DNA of 10,434 nt from Firmicutes bacterium HGW-Firmicutes-10 (GTDB lineage: Bacteria > Bacillota_I > Bacilli_A > Erysipelotrichales > Erysipelotrichaceae). The translations under genes were made by a program, and so were the position numbers. The stretch is taken from assembly GCA_002841605.1 (NCBI GenBank), contig PHAF01000119.1, positions 1 through 10,434 of the forward strand. Direction: 5' to 3'. Below, piece by piece: positions 1 through 6,905 of the stretch; positions within the stretch are counted from its first letter, which is position 1, and each line of letters begins with the position of its first letter. The notes under the pieces were generated by a model. That model was not told where the DNA came from. It was given only the letters and a program-made list of their open reading frames with translations, and ran no database searches.

Positions 1-1896
1 ATTGCCAACCAAACCAAACTCATATTTCTCCATATTCGCACTGACATGCTCGATAACGTCATTGAGCTTGCTTAAAATCCACTGATCAATGATCGACGCA
101 TTGGACAAATCGACTTTCGAATCATCGAAATCTTCCGGAAGATTCATCAACACAAAGCGCGAAGCATTCCAGAACTTATTGATAAAGTTCCAGGAAGCCT
201 CCACCTTTTCTTCGATATAACGCAAATCCTGACCCGGAGCAGAGTTGGTGGTCAAAAAGAATCTGAGGGCATCCGTTCCATAATGTTCGATCACATCCAT
301 CGGATCGACACCGTTACCCAACGATTTACTCATCTTACGCCCCTGCGCATCCCGCACCAGACCATGAATCAAAACATGTCTAAAGGGTACATCGTTGGTA
401 AAATAACGCGCCTGAAACGCCATACGCGCCACCCAGAAGAAAATGATGTCATAACCGGTAATCAATGCGTCATTGGGATAATAACGTTTGAAATCAGCGG
501 TTTCTTCCGGCCAGCCCAACGTTGAGAAAGGCCAGAGTGCCGATGAGAACCAGGTGTCCAGAACATCCTCATCCTGATGCCAATTCTCAATATCTGCCGG
601 TTCATCCATACCGACATAGATCTCATTGGTTTCTTTGTGAAACCACGCCGGAATGCGGTGTCCCCACCACAACTGACGCGAAATACACCAATCCTCGATA
701 TTTTCCAGCCAAGAAGTAAAGGTCTTATCGAATCGTTGAGGAAAGAACTGAATCTTTTTCTCTTCATCCAACTGATGATTCAATACGTCCTGAGCCAGCG
801 GCTTCATCTTGACAAACCACTGCTTCGACAAATAAGGTTCAACGATCACATCGGTACGCTCCGAGTGACCGACCATATGAACATGCTTTTCGATTTTAAC
901 AACCGTACCTTCTTTTTGCATCCGCTCAACTAAGCGTTTGCGACATTCAAAGCGATCCAATCCTTCAAACTCCCCGGCCAACTCATTCATCGATCCATCC
1001 GGATGGATACAAACCGGACGTTCAAGATGATGTTTTTCTCCTAAAATGAAATCATTGGGATCATGGGCCGGCGTACATTTCATAGCTCCGGTACCAAATT
1101 CGCGGTCGATATAATCATCCGCCAAAATCGGCATTTCCAAATACGAAGCCGGATTGATGACGGTCTTTCCGATCAGATGAATAAAACGTTTATCTTCCGG
1201 ATGAACAAAGACACAGACATCCCCAAACATCGTTTCCGGTCGGGTCGTCGCAACATGAAGAACTTCATCACTGCCTACGACTTTAAAGGCAAAGGTATAA
1301 AATGCGCCTTCGATTTCCTTATGAATGACCTCAATGTTGGAAAGAGCAGTTTTGGCCTGAGGATCCCAGTTGATGATCCGTTCACCCTGAAAAATCAGTC
1401 CGTCATGATATAAATCAACGAATACTTTTTTAACCGCTTGAGATAATCCTTCATCCAAAGTAAAACGCTCCCGCGTATAATCCAGTGACAGTCCCATTTT
1501 CGCCCATTGTTCACGGATGATCTTGGCATATTCATCTTTCCACTCCCACGCTTTTTCCAGAAATTTCTCACGTCCCAAATCATAGCGGGAAATCCCGTCT
1601 TCACGCAAACGCTGCTCAACTTTGGCTTGCGTTGCGATACCGGCATGATCCATCCCGGAAAGCCAGAGCATGTCAAAACCCTGCATCCGCTTAAAACGCG
1701 CCGTAATATCTTGTAAAGTCGTATCCCAGGCATGACCCAAATGCAGCTTGCCGGTGACGTTGGGCGGCGGGATCACGATGCAAAACGGTTTCTTGCTCAA
1801 ATCTCCGGCGGTATAGTAACCGGCCTTGACCCAAGAAGCATACTTACCCTCTTCAACTTGTTGCGGATGATATTTTGCGGCCAATTCTTTCTTCAC
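1..1896 (-). CDS. valS: Valyl-tRNA synthetase, 3' end cut off by window edge
   Basis: This class I aminoacyl-tRNA synthetase attaches valine to tRNA-Val in the cytoplasm. The reading frame stays open to base 1, giving 632 residues of an expected 870-880. Seen in the translation: the HIGH-type motif PPPNVTGKLHLGH (HLGH at residues 52-55), the CP1 editing-domain motif TTRPET (217-222), RQLWWGHRIPAW in the catalytic core (near 407-416), and KMSKS (521-525). The C-terminal anticodon-binding domain and coiled coil lie mostly outside the window. The start is GTG at 1896, chosen because an AAGGAGG ribosome binding site (1904-1910) sits 7 bases upstream and no other start fits as well. The gene follows a T-box leader and its own promoter, so its expression should follow the charging level of tRNA-Val. 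No frameshift was seen. The family call is secure. Confidence 0.97.
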   Translation of the reverse strand, partial: MKKELAAKYHPQQVEEGKYASWVKAGYYTAGDLSKKPFCIVIPPPNVTGKLHLGHAWDTTLQDITARFKRMQGFDMLWLSGMDHAGIATQAKVEQRLREDGISRYDLGREKFLEKAWEWKDEYAKIIREQWAKMGLSLDYTRERFTLDEGLSQAVKKVFVDLYHDGLIFQGERIINWDPQAKTALSNIEVIHKEIEGAFYTFAFKVVGSDEVLHVATTRPETMFGDVCVFVHPEDKRFIHLIGKTVINPASYLEMPILADDYIDREFGTGAMKCTPAHDPNDFILGEKHHLERPVCIHPDGSMNELAGEFEGLDRFECRKRLVERMQKEGTVVKIEKHVHMVGHSERTDVIVEPYLSKQWFVKMKPLAQDVLNHQLDEEKKIQFFPQRFDKTFTSWLENIEDWCISRQLWWGHRIPAWFHKETNEIYVGMDEPADIENWHQDEDVLDTWFSSALWPFSTLGWPEETADFKRYYPNDALITGYDIIFFWVARMAFQARYFTNDVPFRHVLIHGLVRDAQGRKMSKSLGNGVDPMDVIEHYGTDALRFFLTTNSAPGQDLRYIEEKVEASWNFINKFWNASRFVLMNLPEDFDDSKVDLSNASIIDQWILSKLNDVIEHVSANMEKYEFGLVGN

Positions 1897-1915
1897 AAAC
1901 ACTCCTCCTTTTCAC

Positions 1916-1941
1916 AAAAAAAACGCCCGATTAGGGCGTTT
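1916..1941 (-). terminator. Intrinsic terminator of the valS T-box leader
   Basis: On the minus strand, AAACGCCC and GGGCGTTT form an 8-bp G+C-rich stem with a TAATC loop, followed by a run of T that continues to 1916. It lies between the T-box motif and the valS ribosome binding site. The 5' arm overlaps the bases needed for the antiterminator, so this is the regulated off-state structure of the riboswitch, not the end of an operon. Confidence 0.93.
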
Positions 1942-2127
1942 AACGCGGTACCACCTAAATTTGCACGACTGTGCAATCTCGATCCGTTAACGCCGGCAAC
2001 GAAAGCTTCTACTTGATTCAAAGCTTTTTCTCCAAGGTGACTTCGCTGATATCCGTTGGTTTTGTCGCACCGCCCCAAAACTCTCTAAATGTCCAGAATA
2101 CCGGCTCTTTCCTCTTCATTGAACTGA
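1916..2127 (-). ncRNA. T-box riboswitch (valine) leader of valS
   Basis: The leader of valS has the standard T-box parts in order. A stem I begins with ATGAAGAGGAAAG, a kink-turn-like start. The AGAGAG bulge is at 2081-2086. The candidate specifier GTC at 2039-2041 follows GCGAA and precedes ACCTTGGAG. A small stem III is formed by TTGCAC and GTGCAA (1961-1976). The conserved T-box TAGGTGGTACCGCG is at 1944-1957. TTAGG (1954-1958) can pair with CCTAA (1931-1935) and GCG with CGC to form the antiterminator, which excludes the terminator hairpin at 1921-1941. GUC is a valine codon, matching the gene downstream. By the known mechanism, uncharged tRNA-Val binds the specifier and, through its CCA end, the UGGU bulge, allowing read-through into valS. 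The 5' end is inferred from the promoter. Confidence 0.95.
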
Positions 2128-2131
2128 CCCT

Positions 2132-2160
2132 ATTTTACACAATCACCAATCAAAAGTCAA
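2132..2160 (-). promoter_or_regulatory. Sigma-A-type promoter of T-box-valS
   Basis: On the minus strand a TTGACT -35 box (2155-2160) is followed by exactly 17 bases and a TAAAAT -10 box (2132-2137). Transcription should start near 2125-2127, at GGG, just before stem I of the T-box. The -35 box begins only 10 bases after the stop codon of the upstream GGDEF gene, and no terminator separates them, so some read-through from that gene into the T-box leader is possible. Confidence 0.85.
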
Positions 2161-2169
2161 TGTGACAAA

Positions 2170-3216
2170 CTAGCTTTCGATGGCCGTGACCATGTTGCGT
2201 CCGTTAGACTTTGACATGTACAACTGCTGATCCGCCAAATCGATGACTTTTTCACTGGTAATGTTTTCATCTTTATACTTGATATAAACCGCCCCGAAAC
2301 TCATGGTGATGGACAGTTTATCTCCCTGAAATTCAAAATCATGCTTCGCGATGTTTTCTCTCATCCGCTGAGCGATTGCTGATAGCGCATTTAAATCCTT
2401 CACATGACAAATCATCAAAAATTCTTCCCCGCCATAACGACCGATCACATCGGTATCACGCAGACAATCAATCAGTAACTGACTGATTCTGGCCAATACA
2501 TAATCTCCGGTGATATGCCCGTAGGTATCGTTGATTCGCTTAAAATGATCGATATCACCCATGATCACCCCAAAACCGCCGCCAAGATGCACGTGGTGTT
2601 CGATTTCATGGTCAAGCGTCATCATCAGTGCCCCGCGGTTTTTAACCCCGGTGACAAAATCCGTCTTCGCCTGAATGGTCAGACGCTCTTCCGCTTCATC
2701 CGCGATTTTCATAAAGAAATAAGCGGAATGACCGATGGCAAACATATTCAATATGAGATTGAAATGGTGCCAAAGATGAATGATATTACGATCTAACACA
2801 TAGATCGGTGTCTGAAAGTAGACAAACTGATGCATGACCATGGCCAACAAAGCTATGATCGCTATTCCTAACAGTTTCTGCGAACTTTTCCAGTTGGTAA
2901 AAATGATAAGCATGGACATATTGAGATAATAGTAAAACAACCCGGCTTCCATACCGAATACGACGATCTGAAACGAGATGACAATCGATGTGGTCAAAAT
3001 ATATATGAAACTTGCGAAAGCATAACGATATTCCCGGTTGAGATATATGGCATAAATGGCAACACTAAGCGCGACCAGATTGGCCATAAACGCTTCACTG
3101 CTGCGAATCAATGCGAAAAAGATGCCAAGCAGTATGTGCATTGCTATGGCACCAAAATAAACAAGATTTGACTGAATATAATAGCGCTGATAGTCTTTAT
3201 TGTTCGATGTAGTCAT
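2170..3216 (-). CDS. Membrane-bound diguanylate cyclase (GGDEF domain)
   Basis: Predicted to make the second messenger cyclic di-GMP from two GTP. The 348-residue protein has about six hydrophobic segments in residues 20-170, an inner-membrane sensor module that I cannot assign to a named family. A short charged linker (about 171-183, EAEERL) leads into a GGDEF domain at about 184-345. Seen in the domain: DFVTGVKNRGAL (186-196), the metal and substrate region DIDHFKRINDTYGH (221-234), the active-site loop GGEEF (262-266) and an inhibitory I-site RDTD (253-256) five residues before it. All argue for an active, product-inhibited cyclase. The start is ATG at 3216 with a GAGGG ribosome binding site just upstream. 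The gene is monocistronic in appearance, between the sugar operon terminator and the valS promoter. No convincing promoter was found for it. Nothing links it directly to the sugar genes apart from position. Confidence 0.93.
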   Translation of the reverse strand: MTTSNNKDYQRYYIQSNLVYFGAIAMHILLGIFFALIRSSEAFMANLVALSVAIYAIYLNREYRYAFASFIYILTTSIVISFQIVVFGMEAGLFYYYLNMSMLIIFTNWKSSQKLLGIAIIALLAMVMHQFVYFQTPIYVLDRNIIHLWHHFNLILNMFAIGHSAYFFMKIADEAEERLTIQAKTDFVTGVKNRGALMMTLDHEIEHHVHLGGGFGVIMGDIDHFKRINDTYGHITGDYVLARISQLLIDCLRDTDVIGRYGGEEFLMICHVKDLNALSAIAQRMRENIAKHDFEFQGDKLSITMSFGAVYIKYKDENITSEKVIDLADQQLYMSKSNGRNMVTAIES

Positions 3217-3237
3217 AAGTTACCCTCATTTTAGCCG

Positions 3238-3278
3238 AAAAAGTAAACCAACCGAAGACTGACTTTGATTTAGTTTAC
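3238..3278 (-). terminator. Possible weak hairpin with T-run in the GGDEF gene leader
   Basis: On the minus strand GTAAACTAA (3278-3270) can pair with TTGGTTTAC (3251-3243), giving nine pairs including one G-T wobble, with an 18-base loop, followed by TTTTT (3242-3238). The stem is A+T-rich and the loop long, so it would be weak. It lies after the strong operon terminator and about 20 bases before the GGDEF start codon, so it could be a back-up terminator or an attenuator in the leader. It does not match the cyclic di-GMP riboswitch consensus as I know it. Pairing is seen; function is a guess. Confidence 0.3.
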
Positions 3279-3291
3279 CATGGAAACCATG
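3279..3291. repeat. Short palindrome CATGG-AAA-CCATG upstream of the GGDEF gene
   Basis: A perfect 5-bp inverted repeat with a 3-base centre lies between the sugar operon terminator and the GGDEF gene. It shares ATGGAAACC, nine bases, with one half of the LacI-type operator at 9557-9576 (minus-strand reading), but the other half and the spacing differ. It could be a protein-binding site near the GGDEF promoter or a chance match. A sequence this short in A+T-rich DNA deserves little weight on its own. Confidence 0.3.
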
Positions 3292-3322
3292 AATATTACA
3301 CCGAATAGCATTTTGAGATAAT

Positions 3323-3348
3323 AAAAAGTCAGGGTTTTACCCTGACTT
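3323..3348 (-). terminator. Strong intrinsic terminator of the sugar operon
   Basis: On the minus strand AAGTCAGGG and CCCTGACTT form a perfect 9-bp stem with a TAAAA loop, running directly into a T-run (3327-3323). It starts 8 bases after the TAA stop codon of the solute-binding protein gene. It marks the end of the sugar operon and separates it from the GGDEF gene. Confidence 0.92.
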
Positions 3349-3355
3349 ACGAAAC

Positions 3356-4606
3356 TTATTTCACCGCATCGATCGCAGCGGTAACATTGGTAATGAATTG
3401 TGCTTTGGTTATTTCACCTTTAGCAAACAACTCATAAATTGGACCCAACGTCCCCATACCGAAATCTGCAGGCATGTCATTTTGCCACCAAGCATAAGCT
3501 TTGCCGGCTTGATTCCACTCCATAACAGCTGCACTCAACGGAGTTTTCGGTTTTAGTGTCACACTATTGAAAGCAGGAACCATGTTGGCCTTGTTGACCA
3601 TGTAATCATGACCTTCATTGGTAGCGGCTAAATCACTTAAAAACAGTTTAGCTTCAGCGGACATATTGGTATCTTTGTTGATGACATAATACGATGGTGC
3701 GCCGATGAAAATGGAATCATTATTTTCAGCCATGGTAGCATGTGGCAGATAACCCATCGTAAACTTCGAATCTTTGTAAGAACTGTCTGTCCAGTTTCCT
3801 TGATGCAAGAAAGCAGCTTCGCCTTTAGCAAACTTACCCACTTGGTCATCATAAGTTCCTGTTGTCAAAATGGACTTATCGGCGTACTTAAACAGCAACT
3901 CAGCCCAATCTGCCAACTGTGCCAAACGCGCGGCATCGACTTCGCCATTGTTCAACTTCGTAATTACATTGGAATCATTGTAAGCCAAGCCTGCCGACAA
4001 ATAACCGTTAAAGTTATGAAGTCCTGTTACCCAATGCATACCCGAGGCTGCAGCCATGGAAACCACGGCATGGTTAGGCATATTATTAGCAGCAAAGTAA
4101 TTCTTGACTTGTTCGAATACTGCTGCATATTCGGCTTGAGAGACAACTTTCAAAGCATCAATATCAACACCAGCAGCAACAAGCAATTCTTTGTTGTAAG
4201 CCATACCCCAGCCTTCAACGGCGACAGGAAATCCATAAACCTTACCGCTGACCATAAATTCCAGATCCGTGTTAGAGACCCAAGGTTCTCCGGTCAAATC
4301 AAGGATTTTGTCTTTATAAATATTGTAGCCGCCCATACCTTCGATAACAAAGATATCCGGCTGTTTGTTGGCTTGAAACTCAGCCAAAATCTGCGTACCG
4401 TAAGCGCAAGTATCTCCGCCGCAAGTTTTTACTTCGACTTTAACATTATTCTTAGCACCCCATGCGGTAGCATAGTCTCTCAATACCGTATCGATTTCTA
4501 CTTTGTTTTGAAAGATGACCAAGGTCTTCTCTTCAGGTTTACAAGCAGTGACCGACAAGGCAATGACGAGCGAAAACAACAATACCAGTAGCTTTTTCAA
4601 TTTCAT
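3356..4606 (-). CDS. ABC sugar transporter, extracellular solute-binding lipoprotein
   Basis: A carbohydrate-binding receptor of the MalE type, expected to sit on the outer face of the membrane and pass an oligosaccharide or glucoside to the two permeases of this operon. The 416-residue length is usual. A signal peptide with basic MKLKK, a hydrophobic core and lipobox V-T-A-C puts the lipidated cysteine at residue 22. The mature part has the family pattern: TLVIFQNKVEIDTVLRDYATAW at the start, a QPDIFVIEG strand (82-90) and a helical C-terminal lobe. C62 and C67 (CGGDTC) form a close pair that could make a disulfide; this is uncommon in such proteins. It is the last gene of the operon, 34 bases after the phosphorylase, whereas binding-protein genes are often first. 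The ATG at 4606 is only 2 bases from its AAAGGAGG site; TTG at 4600 (codon 3) would have better spacing. It appears more G+C-rich than the phosphorylase gene. Confidence 0.94.
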   Translation of the reverse strand: MKLKKLLVLLFSLVIALSVTACKPEEKTLVIFQNKVEIDTVLRDYATAWGAKNNVKVEVKTCGGDTCAYGTQILAEFQANKQPDIFVIEGMGGYNIYKDKILDLTGEPWVSNTDLEFMVSGKVYGFPVAVEGWGMAYNKELLVAAGVDIDALKVVSQAEYAAVFEQVKNYFAANNMPNHAVVSMAAASGMHWVTGLHNFNGYLSAGLAYNDSNVITKLNNGEVDAARLAQLADWAELLFKYADKSILTTGTYDDQVGKFAKGEAAFLHQGNWTDSSYKDSKFTMGYLPHATMAENNDSIFIGAPSYYVINKDTNMSAEAKLFLSDLAATNEGHDYMVNKANMVPAFNSVTLKPKTPLSAAVMEWNQAGKAYAWWQNDMPADFGMGTLGPIYELFAKGEITKAQFITNVTAAIDAVK

Positions 4607-4608
4607 TT

Positions 4609-4616
4609 CCTCCTTT
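4609..4616 (-). promoter_or_regulatory. Strong ribosome binding site of the solute-binding protein gene
   Basis: The minus strand reads AAAGGAGG, a near-perfect complement to the 16S rRNA 3' end. It is stronger than the sites of the other operon genes, as would suit a protein needed in excess. The gap is 2 bases to the ATG at 4606 and 8 bases to the TTG at 4600, so it bears on the choice of start codon. Confidence 0.8.
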
Positions 4617-4623
4617 GTTTAGA

Positions 4624-4656
4624 ATTGAAAATATATTCAATCAAGAATTCTTGATT
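4624..4656. repeat. Two overlapping inverted repeats between phosphorylase and binding-protein genes
   Basis: AATCAAGAATTCTTGATT (4639-4656) is a perfect 18-bp palindrome that contains the end and stop codon of the phosphorylase gene. Next to it, sharing three bases, ATTGAA and TTCAAT (4624-4641) form a 6-bp inverted repeat with an A+T loop. In RNA the two hairpins compete at their shared bases. No T-run follows, so this is not a standard terminator. Possible roles are an mRNA stabiliser or processing site that sets the binding protein apart from the upstream genes, or a protein-binding site. The symmetry is seen; the role is inferred. Confidence 0.6.
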
Positions 4657-6905
4657 AATACCGAATGTGATCCGTTAAGTTCTAAAAGCTCACCATAAAG
4701 TTCAACGACAATGAACCCATCCGATTCGATCGTCAGAACTTCATTGAGAATCGAAATGCGCAATGTGACACCGCCAAACTTAACTTTTACTTGGATATGA
4801 GAAATCGGATGGGACAATGTCAAAATTTTATTGATTCTTATCCCGAAAATTCCATAAATCAGTGTAAGATAGGTCCCTCCCATATTAGCTACATGTAATC
4901 CGTGTCGGGTATGTCCTATATCATTACCCAAATCAATCATCGCTGCGTTTTGGAAATACTCATAAGCTAAATTGGACTTCTTTAAATCATAAGCCGCAAT
5001 TCCGTAAATACACTTAGACAAACTTGAATCATGCGTTGTCCTCTTTAAGTAATAATCAAAGGTTTTTTGATAAATATCTTTATTGCAGTCATTCATCAAA
5101 ACAAGCGCCAATATCGTATCCGCCTGCTTAAGAACCTGATGACGATAAATATACAATGGGTGATAATGAAGCAACATTGGCCGATTTTCTTGGGGTATCA
5201 AGGTCAGATCCAAATCTTTCAAATTGAGAAAACTGTCATCTTGCAAAATAATGCCCAAATCTTCATCTGTTAAATACGTCATCTGACGGGCTGCTTTGGA
5301 TAAATCTTCCAAATCCTGAACAGATGCTCCAACTTTTTTCAACACCGATCTACATAAACTCTTATTTTGCTTCCAAAATCCGACAACGGCATCAAAATGA
5401 TACTCCGCCATTCTGTTTGTATAAAAATTGTCATTTACAATCGCTGAATACTCATCCGGACCCGTTACTTTGGACAGATGAAATCCTTTTTTGTCAAAAA
5501 ATCCATAGTCCAGTATAAATAGTGCTGTCTCTAACATTAACTCAAACCCATAATCGATCATAAACTGCAAATCGTTGCTGGCATGATAGTACTGCATAAG
5601 TGCATAAACCAAATCACTGTTAATATGAATCTGTGCACTGCCCGCCGGGTAATATGGAGAAGTTTCCTCACCATTGATCGTTCGCCATGGAATCTTTGCG
5701 CCACGACTAACACCCATTTTATTCGCCTCGATTTTTGCTTTCGGTAAAGTATGATTTCGATATTTTAGAATATTTCGCGCCTTATCTGGCTCATTCAATA
5801 TGAAATAGGGCAGCATGTAAATTTCCGTATCCCAGAAATAATGACCTTCATATCCTTCACCGCTAATGCCTTTTGCAGCTATTTGCAGATGTTCAGATAC
5901 TCCACCACTTAAACTCAACTGATACACATTGTATCTTAAGGCAATATTCAGCGTTGAATCGCTTAGATATAACTCGTGATCGTACCAAAAATCTTGGGCA
6001 AAGTGTGCCTGATTTCGAGCAAACCAATCGAATGGTTCCACTCTGCGCAATTGCATCACCACATCGCACGCTTCATCAATATGACTGGCATGATAAAACT
6101 GATACTTCGTAATGCTAAACTCTTGCTGAGGTTCTACACCGATTTCACATGTACCCGTCAGTTGATTGTCATCGACTGTATAATCAAACAAGCGATCATG
6201 TGTTATGCCGACCTGAATTTCCATCTTAGTAAATTCTGTTTCAGCTTTAAGCAATCCCACCTGATTCAACACCTGAAGATCCCTTAAAATTAAATGCCTT
6301 CCTGGCCTTGATACTCTTGGATCTGTAGATAACTGCTTTTTCTGAAAGGGCATCTTCAATATAGATTGAACCCGAATGACTCCTTGATAGTTCAAACTTT
6401 TGACTGTCATCCTTGTAATGATCAGATTTTTATTTGAAACACTCACAATTTTCTGTTCGGAAACGGTAAACTCATATCCGCTAGGCGTACGATAAGTAGC
6501 GTTTCGACAGACCACTCCATTTTTTAGGTCAAACGTCCGAAGCAAACTCTGCAATGTAGCAGAATGGATATTGATTTCTTCTGCATCAACCGACAGTTTC
6601 ATCAATGATGCATCCGGCAAATTGATCATCGTTTGACCATTTTGCGGAAACTGTGGGGAGTTTTCTTCATAATGATATGGATATGTGTTATAAAATCCGT
6701 TTATAAACGTTTGCGGCTGATCATAATCCCCGCCATAACCCTCAACAAAATGTCCCCGAGAGCCCAACAAACCATTAAACTGAGCAAAAATGGTCTCATC
6801 CACATAAAGCTGCTCAATTGATTTACGTTGATTTCGGTTCAAGCAAAATGAAGAATCTTGTTGCTGATCCCACAAATCTGAAACTTTGATCGATTTATTT
6901 TCCAT
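4641..6905 (-). CDS. GH65 disaccharide phosphorylase (trehalose/kojibiose/nigerose group likely)
   Basis: A cytoplasmic inverting phosphorylase expected to split an alpha-glucosidic disaccharide or glucoside with phosphate, giving beta-glucose 1-phosphate plus the acceptor. At 754 residues it has the full family length: N-terminal beta-sandwich (about 1-270), linker, (alpha/alpha)6 barrel (about 310-680) and a small C-terminal beta domain. Seen motifs are FWDTE (357-361), TGPDEYS with the likely general acid E485, KQAD (593-596), the phosphate-site motif THDSSLS (624-630) and HGLHVANMGGTY (668-679). The acceptor-loop stretch PWRTINGEETSPYYPAG (406-422) followed by HIN lacks the CHNEW-type signature I recall from maltose phosphorylases and is closer to the trehalose/kojibiose type; glucosyl-glycerol or rhamnose variants also exist. 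The ATG overlaps the mutase gene by 11 bases and has an AGAGGG site. Family call secure, substrate open. Clearly A+T-rich compared with valS. Confidence 0.93.
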   Translation of the reverse strand: MENKSIKVSDLWDQQQDSSFCLNRNQRKSIEQLYVDETIFAQFNGLLGSRGHFVEGYGGDYDQPQTFINGFYNTYPYHYEENSPQFPQNGQTMINLPDASLMKLSVDAEEINIHSATLQSLLRTFDLKNGVVCRNATYRTPSGYEFTVSEQKIVSVSNKNLIITRMTVKSLNYQGVIRVQSILKMPFQKKQLSTDPRVSRPGRHLILRDLQVLNQVGLLKAETEFTKMEIQVGITHDRLFDYTVDDNQLTGTCEIGVEPQQEFSITKYQFYHASHIDEACDVVMQLRRVEPFDWFARNQAHFAQDFWYDHELYLSDSTLNIALRYNVYQLSLSGGVSEHLQIAAKGISGEGYEGHYFWDTEIYMLPYFILNEPDKARNILKYRNHTLPKAKIEANKMGVSRGAKIPWRTINGEETSPYYPAGSAQIHINSDLVYALMQYYHASNDLQFMIDYGFELMLETALFILDYGFFDKKGFHLSKVTGPDEYSAIVNDNFYTNRMAEYHFDAVVGFWKQNKSLCRSVLKKVGASVQDLEDLSKAARQMTYLTDEDLGIILQDDSFLNLKDLDLTLIPQENRPMLLHYHPLYIYRHQVLKQADTILALVLMNDCNKDIYQKTFDYYLKRTTHDSSLSKCIYGIAAYDLKKSNLAYEYFQNAAMIDLGNDIGHTRHGLHVANMGGTYLTLIYGIFGIRINKILTLSHPISHIQVKVKFGGVTLRISILNEVLTIESDGFIVVELYGELLELNGSHSVLIKNS

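Noticed and set aside
1981..2030. Inverted AAGCTTT repeats as a separate mobile-element end
   Set aside because: They lie inside the T-box leader between stem I and stem III and are explained as part of its folded structure.
3217..3322. Cyclic di-GMP riboswitch in front of the GGDEF gene
   Set aside because: The gap is about 100 bases after the terminator and lacks the GEMM core motifs I would expect; only short inverted repeats are present.
3740..4591. Long plus-strand open frame (283 codons) opposite the solute-binding protein gene
   Set aside because: It lies wholly antisense to a gene with a clear lipoprotein signal and family pattern, has no domain I recognise and no good ribosome binding site; it is a shadow frame.
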